From: Halobacteriales archaeon YIM A00010
Lineage (GTDB): Archaea; Halobacteriota; Halobacteria; Halobacteriales; Haloarculaceae
DNA: 63,437 bases
Reading direction: 5' to 3'
NCBI GenBank assembly: GCA_025041175.1
Contig: JAKCFJ010000005.1
Coordinates: 1 to 63,437 of the forward strand
Each line of letters opens with the position of its first letter. Position 1 is the stretch's first letter. Shown in pieces: positions 34,615-44,146 of this stretch. A program made the position numbers and the translations under genes. The notes under the pieces are model-generated. The model saw only the letters and a program-made list of their open reading frames with translations. It ran no database searches and was not told the DNA's origin.

Positions 34615-34995
34615 ATGAATAATACGAATGACACGAAAGTAACCACTAAGAACGGGTCTCTAGTGAAGACAATCGGCGGATACGAGATAAGCGTCCTCAG
34701 TCTCGCTTGGAGCGGGTTCTGGATTGGAATACTCATTGCATTTATCCTTATACGTCATCCTCGGCATATTCCGACGATCCTAGTTGTGCTCGGTGCGACT
34801 GGCCTTCTCATAATCGAGCCGATCAATGCCGTGTGGAGATATCCTTACTATCGGATTGCATTCGGCGTATTCCTGGTGTTTCCGGGCCTCTACGCGATCG
34901 CGACTGCTGGACTTCGCGTCTCTGTTGCATTGATCATCCTTGGCGGTGCGTTCATCCTTGGTACTGAAATGACCGCACTACTACGAGATGACTGA
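34615..34995 (+). CDS. Small membrane protein
   Basis: 126 residues with about four membrane segments (GFWIGILIAFILI, IPTILVVLGATGLLIIEPI, GVFLVFPGLYAIATAGLRV, ALIILGGAFILGTEMTALL). It follows the DMT gene by eight bases in the same direction, so probably co-transcribed. Function unknown. Confidence 0.7.
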   Translation: MNNTNDTKVTTKNGSLVKTIGGYEISVLSLAWSGFWIGILIAFILIRHPRHIPTILVVLGATGLLIIEPINAVWRYPYYRIAFGVFLVFPGLYAIATAGLRVSVALIILGGAFILGTEMTALLRDD

Positions 34996-35084
34996 CTTCA
35001 CACGTCGCACATGATAACAGAAATCGGCGCCCTGGATATGAGTTCTTATTGCCAAACCCATTAATAAAATATCATTATTCAACT

Positions 35085-36824
35085 ATGTCGGCAATAAACC
35101 ACACGACAGCGGTAGATGCTCTCGTTGAACAAGCTGATAATCTGTGCGATCTCCACGATCACATTACACGAGTGATCGCTCGATTGGAAATTTCGCGAGA
35201 GATGTTCTCCGACCAGTATCCTCATTCCAACAAAGCGACGTTTGAGTTCGACTCGGTCGTTGTGATGTTCCTCTACCAGTATGCGCGCGGAGTCACCCAG
35301 ACAGAATTGTACCGTCGAATGAAGGGGGCTGCGTACGTCTGGCTCCGCTTCGAGTTACCCCGACCACCCACCCAGCAAGCCATCAGTTACATCTGGCGCA
35401 ATAGATTGTCACTCGCTGATCGCCGGACAATCAAAGCGACCGCCAACGCGATTCGAGATGTCGCCAGCGACCACGACATCATCGCCGACGGCGAGCCGCG
35501 CCTCGATCCTGAAACGGTGGACGCCACCGAGATCACCGACGATCACGTTATGGACGCCGTCGAGACAGCACGCGAGCATGGGCTGAACGAGTTCGACACG
35601 AAGCGGGCGAGCAACGTCACGTTCGAGGATCTCGTCTTTTTTGAGCGACAAGCCTACCTAAACATGGCGGACAGAGGAACGACGACACGATCTGTCGGGG
35701 CAACGCAGCGATTTGCACGACTCAGCGACCGAGCGGAAACGCCCCATCCAGACACCCATCTCCGCACGATGAAACAGACCGCGACCCCACCGAAACAGAC
35801 CAGGCTCACCGAGTACGCGAACGGGCGGCGACCGACAGACTGGCAGCGTATCCGTGATGAGGTACTCACTCCCTTTCACCGAGGTGTCGAAACGATCCTC
35901 GACGAGGTTAGGGAGAACGGCGGGCTCCATGAGCCAGCCATTGCCGCCATTGATATCACGCCGTGGCCGGTGTACGCTTCTCCCTACAGAGACGATGACA
36001 ACGTGGCATGGGACGACGAGTCCGTAATCGTGAACGGTGAAAAGCGGTACCCGCGAGTTGACTACCCAGAGATGGTACATGGGCTGAAAGGAAAACACGA
36101 ACGCGGATACGCGATGGCGACGATCACCATCGTTGGAGAGGACACACCAATCGTTCTCGGCATTGAACCGGTGCGTCGGGACTCCGCGTGGGAGTCAGGA
36201 GATGCTGGAGACACGTCACAGGAACGTATCGTCGAACAGTTACTGAAACAAGCCGAGCAACACGTAGACATCCACAAGGTGTTCTGTGACCGCGCATTCG
36301 ATGCGAACGGCGTCCGGGATGCAATCGATCGTCATGATATGACCTACCTCATCCCAAAACGAACATACGAAGCCGAGATCGAGGATATCGAGGAGCTAGA
36401 ACGGGAGTCCGTGACCGGCGTAGGCATTGTGCGGAACGTACCTCACGGATATGAAGATCGGGTTCACACCGGGAGCATCATGTACGTCCCCTCGACGAAG
36501 GACGACGGACATCATGCCGTGTTCACGACGAATCGTGATGTACCGCTGGAACAGGTACAGGGATTCACCGGCCAGTACACGCATCGCTGGGCAATCGAGA
36601 ACGAATACAAGACCATCAAGCAACACTTTCTGCCGACGGTCGCGTCCATGGATTACCGGGTGCGGTTTCTGTATTTCGTGATCGGCGTCGTCATGTATAA
36701 CGTGTGGCGGGTGACGAACCTATTGTTCCGGGATACTGTGGAGGTGCATCTTGGAGAGCACCCACCGATTCCAGCGGGCGAGTTCATTGAGCTTCTTGCG
36801 TTCTGCCTCGTGCCGGGCGACTGA
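35085..36824 (+). CDS. Transposase, DDE type
   Basis: 579 residues from the ATG at 35085. DDE candidates: Asp in IAAIDITPWPVY, Asp in KVFCDRAFDANGV, and Glu in HRWAIENEYKTIKQ. The C-terminal FLYFVIGVVMYNVWRVTNLL resembles the transposase at 28727, though the remainder differs, so it is a distinct family. The open frame continues upstream to 35049 but the first ATG with a normal N-terminus is at 35085. Ends of the element were not found. Confidence 0.85.
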   Translation: MSAINHTTAVDALVEQADNLCDLHDHITRVIARLEISREMFSDQYPHSNKATFEFDSVVVMFLYQYARGVTQTELYRRMKGAAYVWLRFELPRPPTQQAISYIWRNRLSLADRRTIKATANAIRDVASDHDIIADGEPRLDPETVDATEITDDHVMDAVETAREHGLNEFDTKRASNVTFEDLVFFERQAYLNMADRGTTTRSVGATQRFARLSDRAETPHPDTHLRTMKQTATPPKQTRLTEYANGRRPTDWQRIRDEVLTPFHRGVETILDEVRENGGLHEPAIAAIDITPWPVYASPYRDDDNVAWDDESVIVNGEKRYPRVDYPEMVHGLKGKHERGYAMATITIVGEDTPIVLGIEPVRRDSAWESGDAGDTSQERIVEQLLKQAEQHVDIHKVFCDRAFDANGVRDAIDRHDMTYLIPKRTYEAEIEDIEELERESVTGVGIVRNVPHGYEDRVHTGSIMYVPSTKDDGHHAVFTTNRDVPLEQVQGFTGQYTHRWAIENEYKTIKQHFLPTVASMDYRVRFLYFVIGVVMYNVWRVTNLLFRDTVEVHLGEHPPIPAGEFIELLAFCLVPGD

Positions 36825-37231
36825 CAGGATCTGTGTTCGTTCTCGTGTTCACCACGTTCTCGATAGCCGCTGTACCCAGTCGCGCTCCTTGTTCCTGTCA
36901 GTTATCCTCATTCAGATATCAAGTTCGCATCGAGTGGTGCGTCACATTCAGCGAAATCGTTCCATTATCCGCGAGACGAGTCCCCGATCGCTAGATTCGT
37001 TTGTCAAATCAGTCATCCTCCGAAAGTCTGGCTGGGTGAGATGTTCGCCGTCGACAGGACGGAAGCAGAGGTGTCAGCCTTTGTCAACAATCGGTGGACG
37101 ATCGAGGACATCTTGTTGACTAAGGCTCTGTCCTCGATTCTGCCGATTTATTGTAGAAGTCAGAAATCCACCTGTGCTCCGTGCCGATCGGGGCGCACCC
37201 CTAGTGTCTCAGAAACCCACCTGAGCCGGAG
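36825..37231. other. Intergenic region with decayed coding remnants
   Basis: 407 bases. A stretch from 37000 to 37130 reads as a plausible fragment (MFAVDRTEAEVSAFVNNRWT) with no start or promoter. A copy of the CTCCGTGCCGATCGG element lies at 37177-37191, just before the recombinase gene end. It looks like sequence left by earlier insertions. Confidence 0.4.
37177..37191. repeat. Dispersed element CTCCGTGCCGATCGG, copy 2
   Basis: Exact 15-base match to 45736-45750 and related to 25580-25600. Confidence 0.5.
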
Positions 37232-37891
37232 CTACTCGGCTGTATATCGCTCGCGGTTGTCCACGATCTTTCGTACTGTCGAGCGAGAAATCCCGAGTGA
37301 GCGCGCTAACTCGCGCTTGCTCGCGCCTTTGTCGAGTTCATCAAGTACAACGATCGCTTTCTCGTAGTCATCGTTCGGGGTTAGATAGCCCTCCGAACCG
37401 ACATCGAACCCGAACGGTGGACGGCCGTGCCATTTGCCCTGTTCCTGCGCCGCTGCGATCCCTTCGCGGACGTTCTCGCGTTTGATCTCTGCCTCCAGCT
37501 CAGCAAACGTCGCGGCCACAGTCAAGAACGCGCGTGTGTAAGGATCAGAATCGTTGGGATCGAGCGCAATACCCATGTCGAGGATGTGCAGCCCGACGCT
37601 ATGCTCGTCAACGATGCGCTCGACAGTCGCAGAGAAGTCGCGTACCGATCGGGAGATGCGTGACACCTCCGACGCGATCACCTGCTCGATCTCTCCGTCC
37701 TCGATCGCGGCCATCAGCTCGCGGTAGCCCTCTCGGTCGGTATTGGTACCGGTCTGCTTGTCGAGATACAGTTCGATATCAGCGGGTTCCACTCCGAGGC
37801 GATCGGTCGCGTACTCGCTGGTGATCTGACGCTGGCGGGAGAGATCCTGATCGGCTGTCGAAACGCGACAGTAAAGCGCCGTCTTAGTCAC
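37232..37891 (-). CDS. Serine site-specific recombinase (resolvase/invertase)
   Basis: 219 residues. Resolvase catalytic core: YCRVST with Ser 11 as nucleophile, later R-rich motifs (ASEVSRISRSVRDFS), and a C-terminal helix-turn-helix (GASKRELARSLGISRSTVRK). It overlaps the upstream gene by eight bases. It may resolve plasmid multimers or act in transposition. A decayed relative lies at 30925-31085. Confidence 0.92.
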   Translation of the reverse strand: MTKTALYCRVSTADQDLSRQRQITSEYATDRLGVEPADIELYLDKQTGTNTDREGYRELMAAIEDGEIEQVIASEVSRISRSVRDFSATVERIVDEHSVGLHILDMGIALDPNDSDPYTRAFLTVAATFAELEAEIKRENVREGIAAAQEQGKWHGRPPFGFDVGSEGYLTPNDDYEKAIVVLDELDKGASKRELARSLGISRSTVRKIVDNRERYTAE

Positions 37892-38495
37892 CGTCGATCA
37901 ACACCTCCGTCGACGTGCGTTCGAACGTCTGTTCTTCGGCGTAGAGATCTCCATCATCACATTCGATGTAGTAGACGGTCTCCTCCCCGTCTGCGAAGTC
38001 TGTCAGGTCCGGAAAGCGCACTTTCTGCGATGAGTGGTAGAAAGCAAACGGCTCCGTGTGCCTACTGATTTCAGCGAAAAAATACCGCCACTCGCCGTCA
38101 ATGCCACCGTATGAAATGCCCATGCGCTCGATATTGTACCAGTATCCCAGTGGGGCGCGTTCTCTGTCTTCTTGGCTCTTGATCCGTTGAACGATATCTT
38201 CTGTATCGATATCCAGATCAAGAAGGAACGTACCCGCAGGCGTGTGGGTTTTGAATCCTTTTAGTGTCTCCCACGTCCGTTCCGGGTATTCAGTCTGGTC
38301 GGTCTCCTCTCCAAGAACACTAATTTTCTCGAACGTGGATTCAGACATCTCGACATGTGACGGAACATCATTGAATCCATCACGATCGAGAATACGCGGT
38401 GGGCGGTCAGCTGGTTCATCGTTAACCAAGGCTCTGAGTTCGCTATATGCAGATGTGAAGCTCATTTTCGCTCCACTTTGTACCACCCCCGCCAT
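37884..38495 (-). CDS. Protein of unknown function upstream of the recombinase
   Basis: 203 residues from the ATG at 38495; an ATG at 38465 is an alternative and the longer frame to 38606 would include the operator. Acidic and mixed alpha/beta, no known motif. It overlaps the recombinase gene by eight bases and so is probably its operon partner. Confidence 0.65.
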   Translation of the reverse strand: MAGVVQSGAKMSFTSAYSELRALVNDEPADRPPRILDRDGFNDVPSHVEMSESTFEKISVLGEETDQTEYPERTWETLKGFKTHTPAGTFLLDLDIDTEDIVQRIKSQEDRERAPLGYWYNIERMGISYGGIDGEWRYFFAEISRHTEPFAFYHSSQKVRFPDLTDFADGEETVYYIECDDGDLYAEEQTFERTSTEVLIDGD

Positions 38496-38514
38496 TGTCT
38501 TAAAGCCACCCCAC

Positions 38515-38535
38515 TTTACGCCAGTCTGGCGTAAA
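38515..38535. promoter_or_regulatory. Perfect palindrome in the recombinase operon promoter
   Basis: 10-bp arms TTTACGCCAG and CTGGCGTAAA around a single T. It lies between the TATA-like ACTATAG (inside AAAACTATAGTTTT, 38533-38546) and the start codon of 37884-38495 on the minus strand, a typical repressor site. Confidence 0.75.
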
Positions 38536-38623
38536 ACTATAGTTTTAGACCATGTGTTAGAATAACACAGAAGCTCCAGAAATGACTGAGAATGTTTGGT
38601 ACACACAGATCACCCGATACTCT

Positions 38624-38667
38624 TGAAACATCCGAAACACACGTGAGATCTGAAACATCCAAAACAC
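38624..38667. repeat. Two direct repeats TGAAACATCCRAAACAC
   Basis: 17-base copies at 38624-38640 and 38651-38667, differing at one position, start-to-start spacing 27. They lie upstream of the two-gene nuclease module in an AT-rich gap (38607-39080) that otherwise holds no gene I can support. Possible regulator sites. Confidence 0.55.
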
Positions 38668-39080
38668 TCAAAAACAGCATATTTAGCCCCTCTACTCTCA
38701 ATATCAGAATTTATACCGATGTATTTTTAACCTATTAGAAATGATGTCGCATTGTTGTCTGAGTATACTCTGGTGCCCCGGAGTTAGGCTCAGATGACAC
38801 TCAAAACGTGAAACCATGCAGATCGTCTATACAATCGAGCTAGCTAGTATCGTGTTAATACTGTTGCGACTATTGACGATGATAAGAGAGTACTGATAAC
38901 GATAGTGCCAGAAGTTGGCTAAGTGGATCTCTAATGCACGATCGATCAACGGATGGGTGGATCGAGGGGAAGATCGTTCGGTGCAGCCCCAAGACATATC
39001 TAGCCACGAGTTTTGGATCATAAGAAACATCTATGTCAATACAGTCTGAAGTTCACACCGAAGATGATCGTGATTAACCC

Positions 39081-40172
39081 ATGTCGGCAGTAATACAAAG
39101 TAGACGAGAGTTATTTGACCTTTTCCAGCGACGAATACAGGGAACTCACGAACAGCTCTCGGAAGAACAGGAGTTGGAACATCGGCAGAATATGCTGAAG
39201 AGCTTTGTTATCGAATCTAATATTTCTGCAGAGGAACTTCCACAACAGACGGAAGCTACTGAATCCAGAAAGGTTGATCACGCACTGCGTGAGATCAAAT
39301 TTCATAACGATGATGACGATCTAATATTTTACCTTGATTACGACGATCAACGTTTCTGGACTCTCTATACTCTTGAGAAATCTAAACCCGCAAAAAAAGT
39401 AGTTGACGGGTTCATGACTGGAGTCAATAATGGACTGGATTATGTATGGTTCCCAGAAGAACTCCAAACGGAGATTGCAGGAATGGGTGAGTTTCGGGGT
39501 GTCGGTGTCAGGTACAAAGCTGACAAAGTATTTCCAAAAGAGTATATCGAAGATAACTTCGATTTTGGCGACCTTTCGCTTCAGACTCGCGGTAAGGGAA
39601 CCAAGCAATTATACGATAAACTGAGCTCAGACGAGGAACTCCAAAGCTTCCTCTCGATTGCCAGTGTTGGCATCCGTCGACGAATTAATGGCTCGTTTGT
39701 CATTGAACGAATTCAGAACAATGGTCAGTTTACAACACGAGGGGGTGACTCACTTCAACTTCATCTAGATCTACTAGAGACAATTCGGGACCGGTACGCG
39801 GAACTACTGCAGCGAATTGAGGAGAACCACCGGATCTCTTATTCATCTCGTGAGGGTGGGACTGCAATCGATGGCTCGCCATTAATTATCGAGATGAATA
39901 ACGAAATAGAAGATATTGAACAATTCCTTGATGGGTTAATATCCGCAAAAAATCCACTTCGGCTCTGGGGTGCGAAAACGCAGCTTGATGTGGATTACTA
40001 CAAGGTAAAAGGGGTCGATTTACACAATAGTGATAAGTACACATTGGAGATAACACCATCTTGGCTTCGGCTGTATCTACCGACAGATGCTTGCGGAAAT
40101 ACGGCACTCCGGATTTACTCCAATATTCAGCGATATTACGATTCAGAAGCAAAGATGGTGGGAATTGAATGA
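39081..40172 (+). CDS. Partner protein of a nuclease, function unknown
   Basis: 363 residues, AT-richer codons than the surrounding cargo. Mostly alpha/beta with no recognised domain; helical central part (LDLLETIRDRYAELLQRIEE). It overlaps the nuclease gene at 40169 (ATGA). A two-gene cassette of unknown protein plus nuclease is a common layout for defence systems. No toxin or sensor motif seen. Confidence 0.7.
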   Translation: MSAVIQSRRELFDLFQRRIQGTHEQLSEEQELEHRQNMLKSFVIESNISAEELPQQTEATESRKVDHALREIKFHNDDDDLIFYLDYDDQRFWTLYTLEKSKPAKKVVDGFMTGVNNGLDYVWFPEELQTEIAGMGEFRGVGVRYKADKVFPKEYIEDNFDFGDLSLQTRGKGTKQLYDKLSSDEELQSFLSIASVGIRRRINGSFVIERIQNNGQFTTRGGDSLQLHLDLLETIRDRYAELLQRIEENHRISYSSREGGTAIDGSPLIIEMNNEIEDIEQFLDGLISAKNPLRLWGAKTQLDVDYYKVKGVDLHNSDKYTLEITPSWLRLYLPTDACGNTALRIYSNIQRYYDSEAKMVGIE

Positions 40173-41092
40173 TAGAAGCGATCTCAGAACACACTCTTCA
40201 AATCAATGCATGGATCGGCCTATGTCAAATCGATATGCGGATGCCCGATGCTCTTCGTCGTAGAGGCTACCGTATCGATATAATCGACCCTGATTTCGTA
40301 CAAGACGGAGAGAAAGTCAATCCAGATCTGATACTCACCTCTCCAAATCACCACCATGTTATCGTTGTTGAGTGTAAGAACTGGCATATCAATGGGGATC
40401 AAAAAGAAAAATATCAAACTTTGAAAGATTCGCCTCGTATACTTGCCACTAGAGGTCTTGTTCGTGGTGTGGACCCGGACGATTTTGAAATGGACATGTC
40501 GTATTCTACCGTTCACGACTGGACAGACCATGATTATTTAGAGAATGATGAGACATTCGCAGTAGTTCAGTTTGATTTCGATTCACCCGACTCGAATGTT
40601 GATCTTCTTTCTGGCTATCAATTTGATTTCGATTCGCTGAACGACGAATTCCCCATTATAGTTGGAACAGACGCGATCCCAACGGACTACTTTCCATTTG
40701 ACACACAGGAAGGTGACAAGGAGCAAATGATTATTTCCATTTTCCAGTCGATGGTTCATCTGTCTCTGACGGAGGGGGGTTTCAGTGTTGAGGAGCTATT
40801 ACAGGATGCCCATCCTCTTTGGGTTGACGTTGGGGAAGAAAAGAAGCAAGAGTTTCGGACTCGTGTCGAGAAAATCGTTGACGAACACGCTCAGAAAGGA
40901 CTCAATGATCACTTAGAGAAAGTTCAGTCGAATAAACGAGCAGAGTGGAAAGTTGTTTCAAAAAGTGTTCAAGCTCTTCAACGAAAGGCTGATGAGTTCA
41001 TCGATGCGGCGAAGGCAAGACTGGAACAAAGTGAACTGGACGATGATTGGGAGCAAGACGAAGACGATGATAACGAATCTGCGGATGGATAA
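40169..41092 (+). CDS. PD-(D/E)xK-type nuclease of a two-gene module
   Basis: 307 residues. The nuclease core is at residues 52-70: NPDLILTSP then VIVVECKNW, with Asp 53, Glu 68 and Lys 70 in the D-(x)n-ExK arrangement of restriction-like enzymes. The C-terminus is a long coiled-coil helix (KVQSNKRAEWKVVSKSVQAL) and an acidic tail. It may cut DNA in response to invaders, or be a repair enzyme. The start overlaps the previous stop. Confidence 0.82.
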   Translation: MIEAISEHTLQINAWIGLCQIDMRMPDALRRRGYRIDIIDPDFVQDGEKVNPDLILTSPNHHHVIVVECKNWHINGDQKEKYQTLKDSPRILATRGLVRGVDPDDFEMDMSYSTVHDWTDHDYLENDETFAVVQFDFDSPDSNVDLLSGYQFDFDSLNDEFPIIVGTDAIPTDYFPFDTQEGDKEQMIISIFQSMVHLSLTEGGFSVEELLQDAHPLWVDVGEEKKQEFRTRVEKIVDEHAQKGLNDHLEKVQSNKRAEWKVVSKSVQALQRKADEFIDAAKARLEQSELDDDWEQDEDDDNESADG

Positions 41093-41171
41093 GTGAAGAG
41101 AACTTCTATAGAAGTCGCAATGATGTGCTGTGGTGCCAAGCATGATACTTCTGCGCCACAACACAGTAGGC

Positions 41172-41453
41172 ATGACCGATGACTCTGAGGTCCCGCTCGA
41201 CCTTCAGCACGCGATCGCTGACGCTGAGCGTGCTGACCGAGGGACAACGGCTCTAGAGCTGCATCCTCCCGAGGACTGGCATGACTGCCCGAGCTGTGGA
41301 CGACGGCTTCACGGACAGTCGGTCATCCATGATGGGGACGGCGATCTCATAGCCGTCGAGTACTCCTGTAAATGTCTCTCCCTCTGGATGTGGGAACAGG
41401 ACACCGACGAGTTGCATTATCGTGGCGAAAGCGAACTTGTCGATGACCGCTAA
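41172..41453 (+). CDS. Small zinc-knuckle protein
   Basis: 93 residues from the ATG at 41172. CPSCGRR near residue 37 and CKC near residue 67 suggest a single metal site. The inverted repeat ACTTCT-AT-AGAAGT lies in its promoter region at 41102-41118. Transcribed separately from the nuclease module. Function unknown. Confidence 0.65.
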   Translation: MTDDSEVPLDLQHAIADAERADRGTTALELHPPEDWHDCPSCGRRLHGQSVIHDGDGDLIAVEYSCKCLSLWMWEQDTDELHYRGESELVDDR

Positions 41454-41606
41454 CCGGATACCTAGCATCCTATTTACCTCTCGCTGATAGCCACGAGTAT
41501 GGACGCAGCGCCGATTCTGGGGTTTGCCATCGGAATGGTAGTCATGCATCGGTTAGAGCCAGTTTGATAGACAGACCGTTATCGAAGTGTACTGTTGCTG
41601 GCGGGA

Positions 41607-41756
41607 ATGGAGACGTGTGTGGAGCCGATCGGCTCCAACCCCACAGACTCTCGCTACCTAGCCGACGCGCTTGATGCGATGGATATCGATTCCATCGATC
41701 TCCCGGGGGGCTTCGAGGAGAGCATTCGTACTGTTGTCCGTGAAGAAGTCGAGTAG
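41607..41756 (+). CDS. 49-residue small protein
   Basis: ATG at 41607, TAG at 41754-41756. Acidic with a short helix (TDSRYLADALDAMDIDSIDL). No clear ribosome binding site. The surrounding stretch 41454-41836 also holds a possible 22-residue hydrophobic frame (41499-41567). Likely real but unproven. Confidence 0.45.
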   Translation: METCVEPIGSNPTDSRYLADALDAMDIDSIDLPGGFEESIRTVVREEVE

Positions 41757-41836
41757 AAGACCGACAGTCGATAACACGCCAGGATCCCACTAAGTGTCCA
41801 TGAAAATTATTAACAACCACAGACATAGAGAATAAC

Positions 41837-42994
41837 ATGATACCAGTTTCATTAGAGGACGTAGACGAGAATCACCTTCAGCAACTCGTTGATGATGCCG
41901 TTCTTGAAGCGAAAACGATCGAATATAAAGAGGAATGGAATCCGAATAGCGATGCGCATAAAGGAAAATTCTTGGCCGAAATCACCTCGTTTGCTAATGC
42001 TCGTGGTGGCGATCTTATTCTTGGAATAGGTGAGAATGATAACGGTGAACCTGACGCTGTTACTGGCATGGAGATTCCTAATGTCGATAAAGCTATCGAT
42101 CAGTGGGGAAATATCGCTAGAAGAAACGTCAACCCACGTCTTCCTTCCATGGAAATCAAGCCAATCACTGTAAATAACGAACGCACTGTACTCGTTATTC
42201 GGACAAGACAAAGCTGGCGGAGTCCTCACCGTGTGAGATCAAACGATAAATTTTATGGGCGAAGCTCGAACGGTCGATATCCTTTGGATATTCACGAAAT
42301 CCGTGATGAAATACTACTATCAGAGACAAACGCTGAAGAGATTCGTGAGTTCCGGGCCGATCGAATCGCTAAAATTCGCGCTGATAATACGCCAGTTCCA
42401 CTCAGAGAGTGTGCCAAACTCGTTCTTCACCTGATCCCCATCAATACATTCACGCTAGACAATCCAATTGATATAACGACTCTTTCTTCGTCAGATGCAC
42501 CAGGAACGTTCCGACGACAGCCCCTGACACTGAATGTACGCTACAATATTGACGGAATTGTCAGATATTGGAATCCAAATGATGAAGAGAGGACATATGG
42601 ATACACACAGACGTTCCGAAGTGGATGTATTGAAGCAGTAGACACCATGCTATTACGTGAAAAGGATAGAGAAAATGTGGATGATGGACGCTATATCCCC
42701 AGTACTGCTCTTCGAGAGTACTTCGAGCATTCACTTGACCAATATCTAACATTCTTACAATCGGAAGAGATCTCACCGCCAATATTCGTATTTGTATCAA
42801 TTCTTGACGCAAAAGGATACTATATGTGGAATAACCAACGTTCGTATCAAAATAGAATTGATAGAGATGTTGTGTTAGTCCCGGAACAGAGTATTGAGAG
42901 ATACTCACAGTCTCTCGACGATTGTATTGATAATTGTATCAATGCGATATGGAATGCTGCCGGATACCCCAAGGAACAGAGTGGACAGTGGTAA
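41837..42994 (+). CDS. AlbA_2/Schlafen-like DNA-binding domain protein
   Basis: 385 residues. Residues about 20-150 match the AlbA_2 fold: EAKTIEYKEEW, KFLAEITSFANARGGDLILG, GENDNG. This domain is found in Schlafen proteins and in many defence and regulatory proteins. The rest (YPLDIHEIRDEILL; LVLHLIPINTFTL) is the usual C-terminal extension of unknown function. It sits two genes after the nuclease module, fitting a defence-type region. Confidence 0.85.
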   Translation: MIPVSLEDVDENHLQQLVDDAVLEAKTIEYKEEWNPNSDAHKGKFLAEITSFANARGGDLILGIGENDNGEPDAVTGMEIPNVDKAIDQWGNIARRNVNPRLPSMEIKPITVNNERTVLVIRTRQSWRSPHRVRSNDKFYGRSSNGRYPLDIHEIRDEILLSETNAEEIREFRADRIAKIRADNTPVPLRECAKLVLHLIPINTFTLDNPIDITTLSSSDAPGTFRRQPLTLNVRYNIDGIVRYWNPNDEERTYGYTQTFRSGCIEAVDTMLLREKDRENVDDGRYIPSTALREYFEHSLDQYLTFLQSEEISPPIFVFVSILDAKGYYMWNNQRSYQNRIDRDVVLVPEQSIERYSQSLDDCIDNCINAIWNAAGYPKEQSGQW

Positions 42995-43181
42995 TTGATG
43001 CCAAGCAGGTAGTTCAACAATGCACGATCCAGGAATTATTTTCACCCCTTGTTTGAGCGTCGAAATCTGATATCGACCTACCTCAGCACGCTATTTCGGA
43101 TTTTATCAGACATGGTGTGAAACAAAGTGGCCTGATACAGTTCTGTCGCTCACGAATCGGGCGAACATGGCGATTCTGGTG

Positions 43182-43385
43182 TTAGTCAGGCAAATCGAAA
43201 CTGTAGCACTGTCTGGCGACGATCCGGAACTGGTTCGCGTCCACACGCGGCTTGTAGGTCCTGTACTCGCCGTTGATAGCGAGTTTCACTAGCAGATCTA
43301 CCAGCCACCACACGTTGTACAGGACGCACGCAAACGCGAAGTTGAGATACGGGAAGCCTCGGAGCTTGGCCCCAAGGCAACTCAC
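43182..43385 (-). pseudogene. Fragment of an ISH-like transposase
   Basis: On the minus strand LNFAFACVLYNVWWLVDLLV and RVDANQFRIVARQCYSFDLPD match the C-terminus of the transposase at 28727-30691. The N-terminal part and the DDE residues are missing. It is a relic of an insertion, in an otherwise gene-free gap (42995-43561). Confidence 0.85.
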
Positions 43386-43561
43386 TCCTGTTATGCCTCG
43401 ATAATATAAACATGTGATATTTATGTATGATTGCTAACTCATCTGTAGTATTTCACGTATAGCTGTCCTTACCGGATCTTAGTGGAGTATGCTTGAACTA
43501 AGTTGAACTAAACAAAAATTAATATAATCGCTTTGTCTCTATTAGAGATAGAGGTTAAACG

Positions 43562-44146
43562 ATGTCGGAAATGAGTTCCTCCGAATCCGAGCGGATGACG
43601 GTCGAATTCCCTGAAAACAGTACTGATATCGATGTTTGGGTCGAAGAGACGTTCGTCAACCGCTACGATAACGATCGGGCCGTTCTCGCAGGCGATACCT
43701 ACGGCCTCATGGTTGGCGAGAGCGGTAATGGGATCAAGCAACATCTCAACTGGGACACTACCCATCATACATTTGATGAACAACGGAGTGAGTGGATTGT
43801 CGATGTCGACGGCCTCGGACATCTCGCAGAGGTGGCCGACGAGTATGATATGACCGTCGCAACGGAAACTGACGACAGCACCCTGTTCGAGGCGGTCGAG
43901 CATGTCGAAGAAGGCGCGAAAATCGAAGTCGAATACCTCCAGAAGAATGGCAATGGGACGAACACGAAGACCGGAGAAGCCCGTAGCGCGAGGGTCATCC
44001 ACGCTGATGTCCCGATCATCAGGTTCATCCGAGAGGACGGCCAGACCATGCGGGTCAAGCCCGACGAGCATGGTGCCATCAGCGTGTTCACAGGTGGACA
44101 TCATCCCTTCGTGGGAACCGTCACGTCACTTGCTATCGAGGATTGA
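43562..44146 (+). CDS. Protein of unknown function
   Basis: 194 residues, acidic and largely beta-rich (VWVEETFVNRYDNDRAVLAG, IEVEYLQKNGNGTNTKTGEA). It may be a small beta-barrel protein. It stands alone, next to a transposase relic. Not recognised. Confidence 0.65.
   Translation: MSEMSSSESERMTVEFPENSTDIDVWVEETFVNRYDNDRAVLAGDTYGLMVGESGNGIKQHLNWDTTHHTFDEQRSEWIVDVDGLGHLAEVADEYDMTVATETDDSTLFEAVEHVEEGAKIEVEYLQKNGNGTNTKTGEARSARVIHADVPIIRFIREDGQTMRVKPDEHGAISVFTGGHHPFVGTVTSLAIED

Noticed and set aside
36751-37367. Open frames across the transposase-recombinase gap
   Set aside because: They overlap the transposase end and the recombinase gene in other phases and have no promoter or domain.
38624-38667. 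Two 17-base repeats considered as a CRISPR remnant
   Set aside because: Only two copies, a spacer of 10 bases, and no cas genes anywhere in the window.
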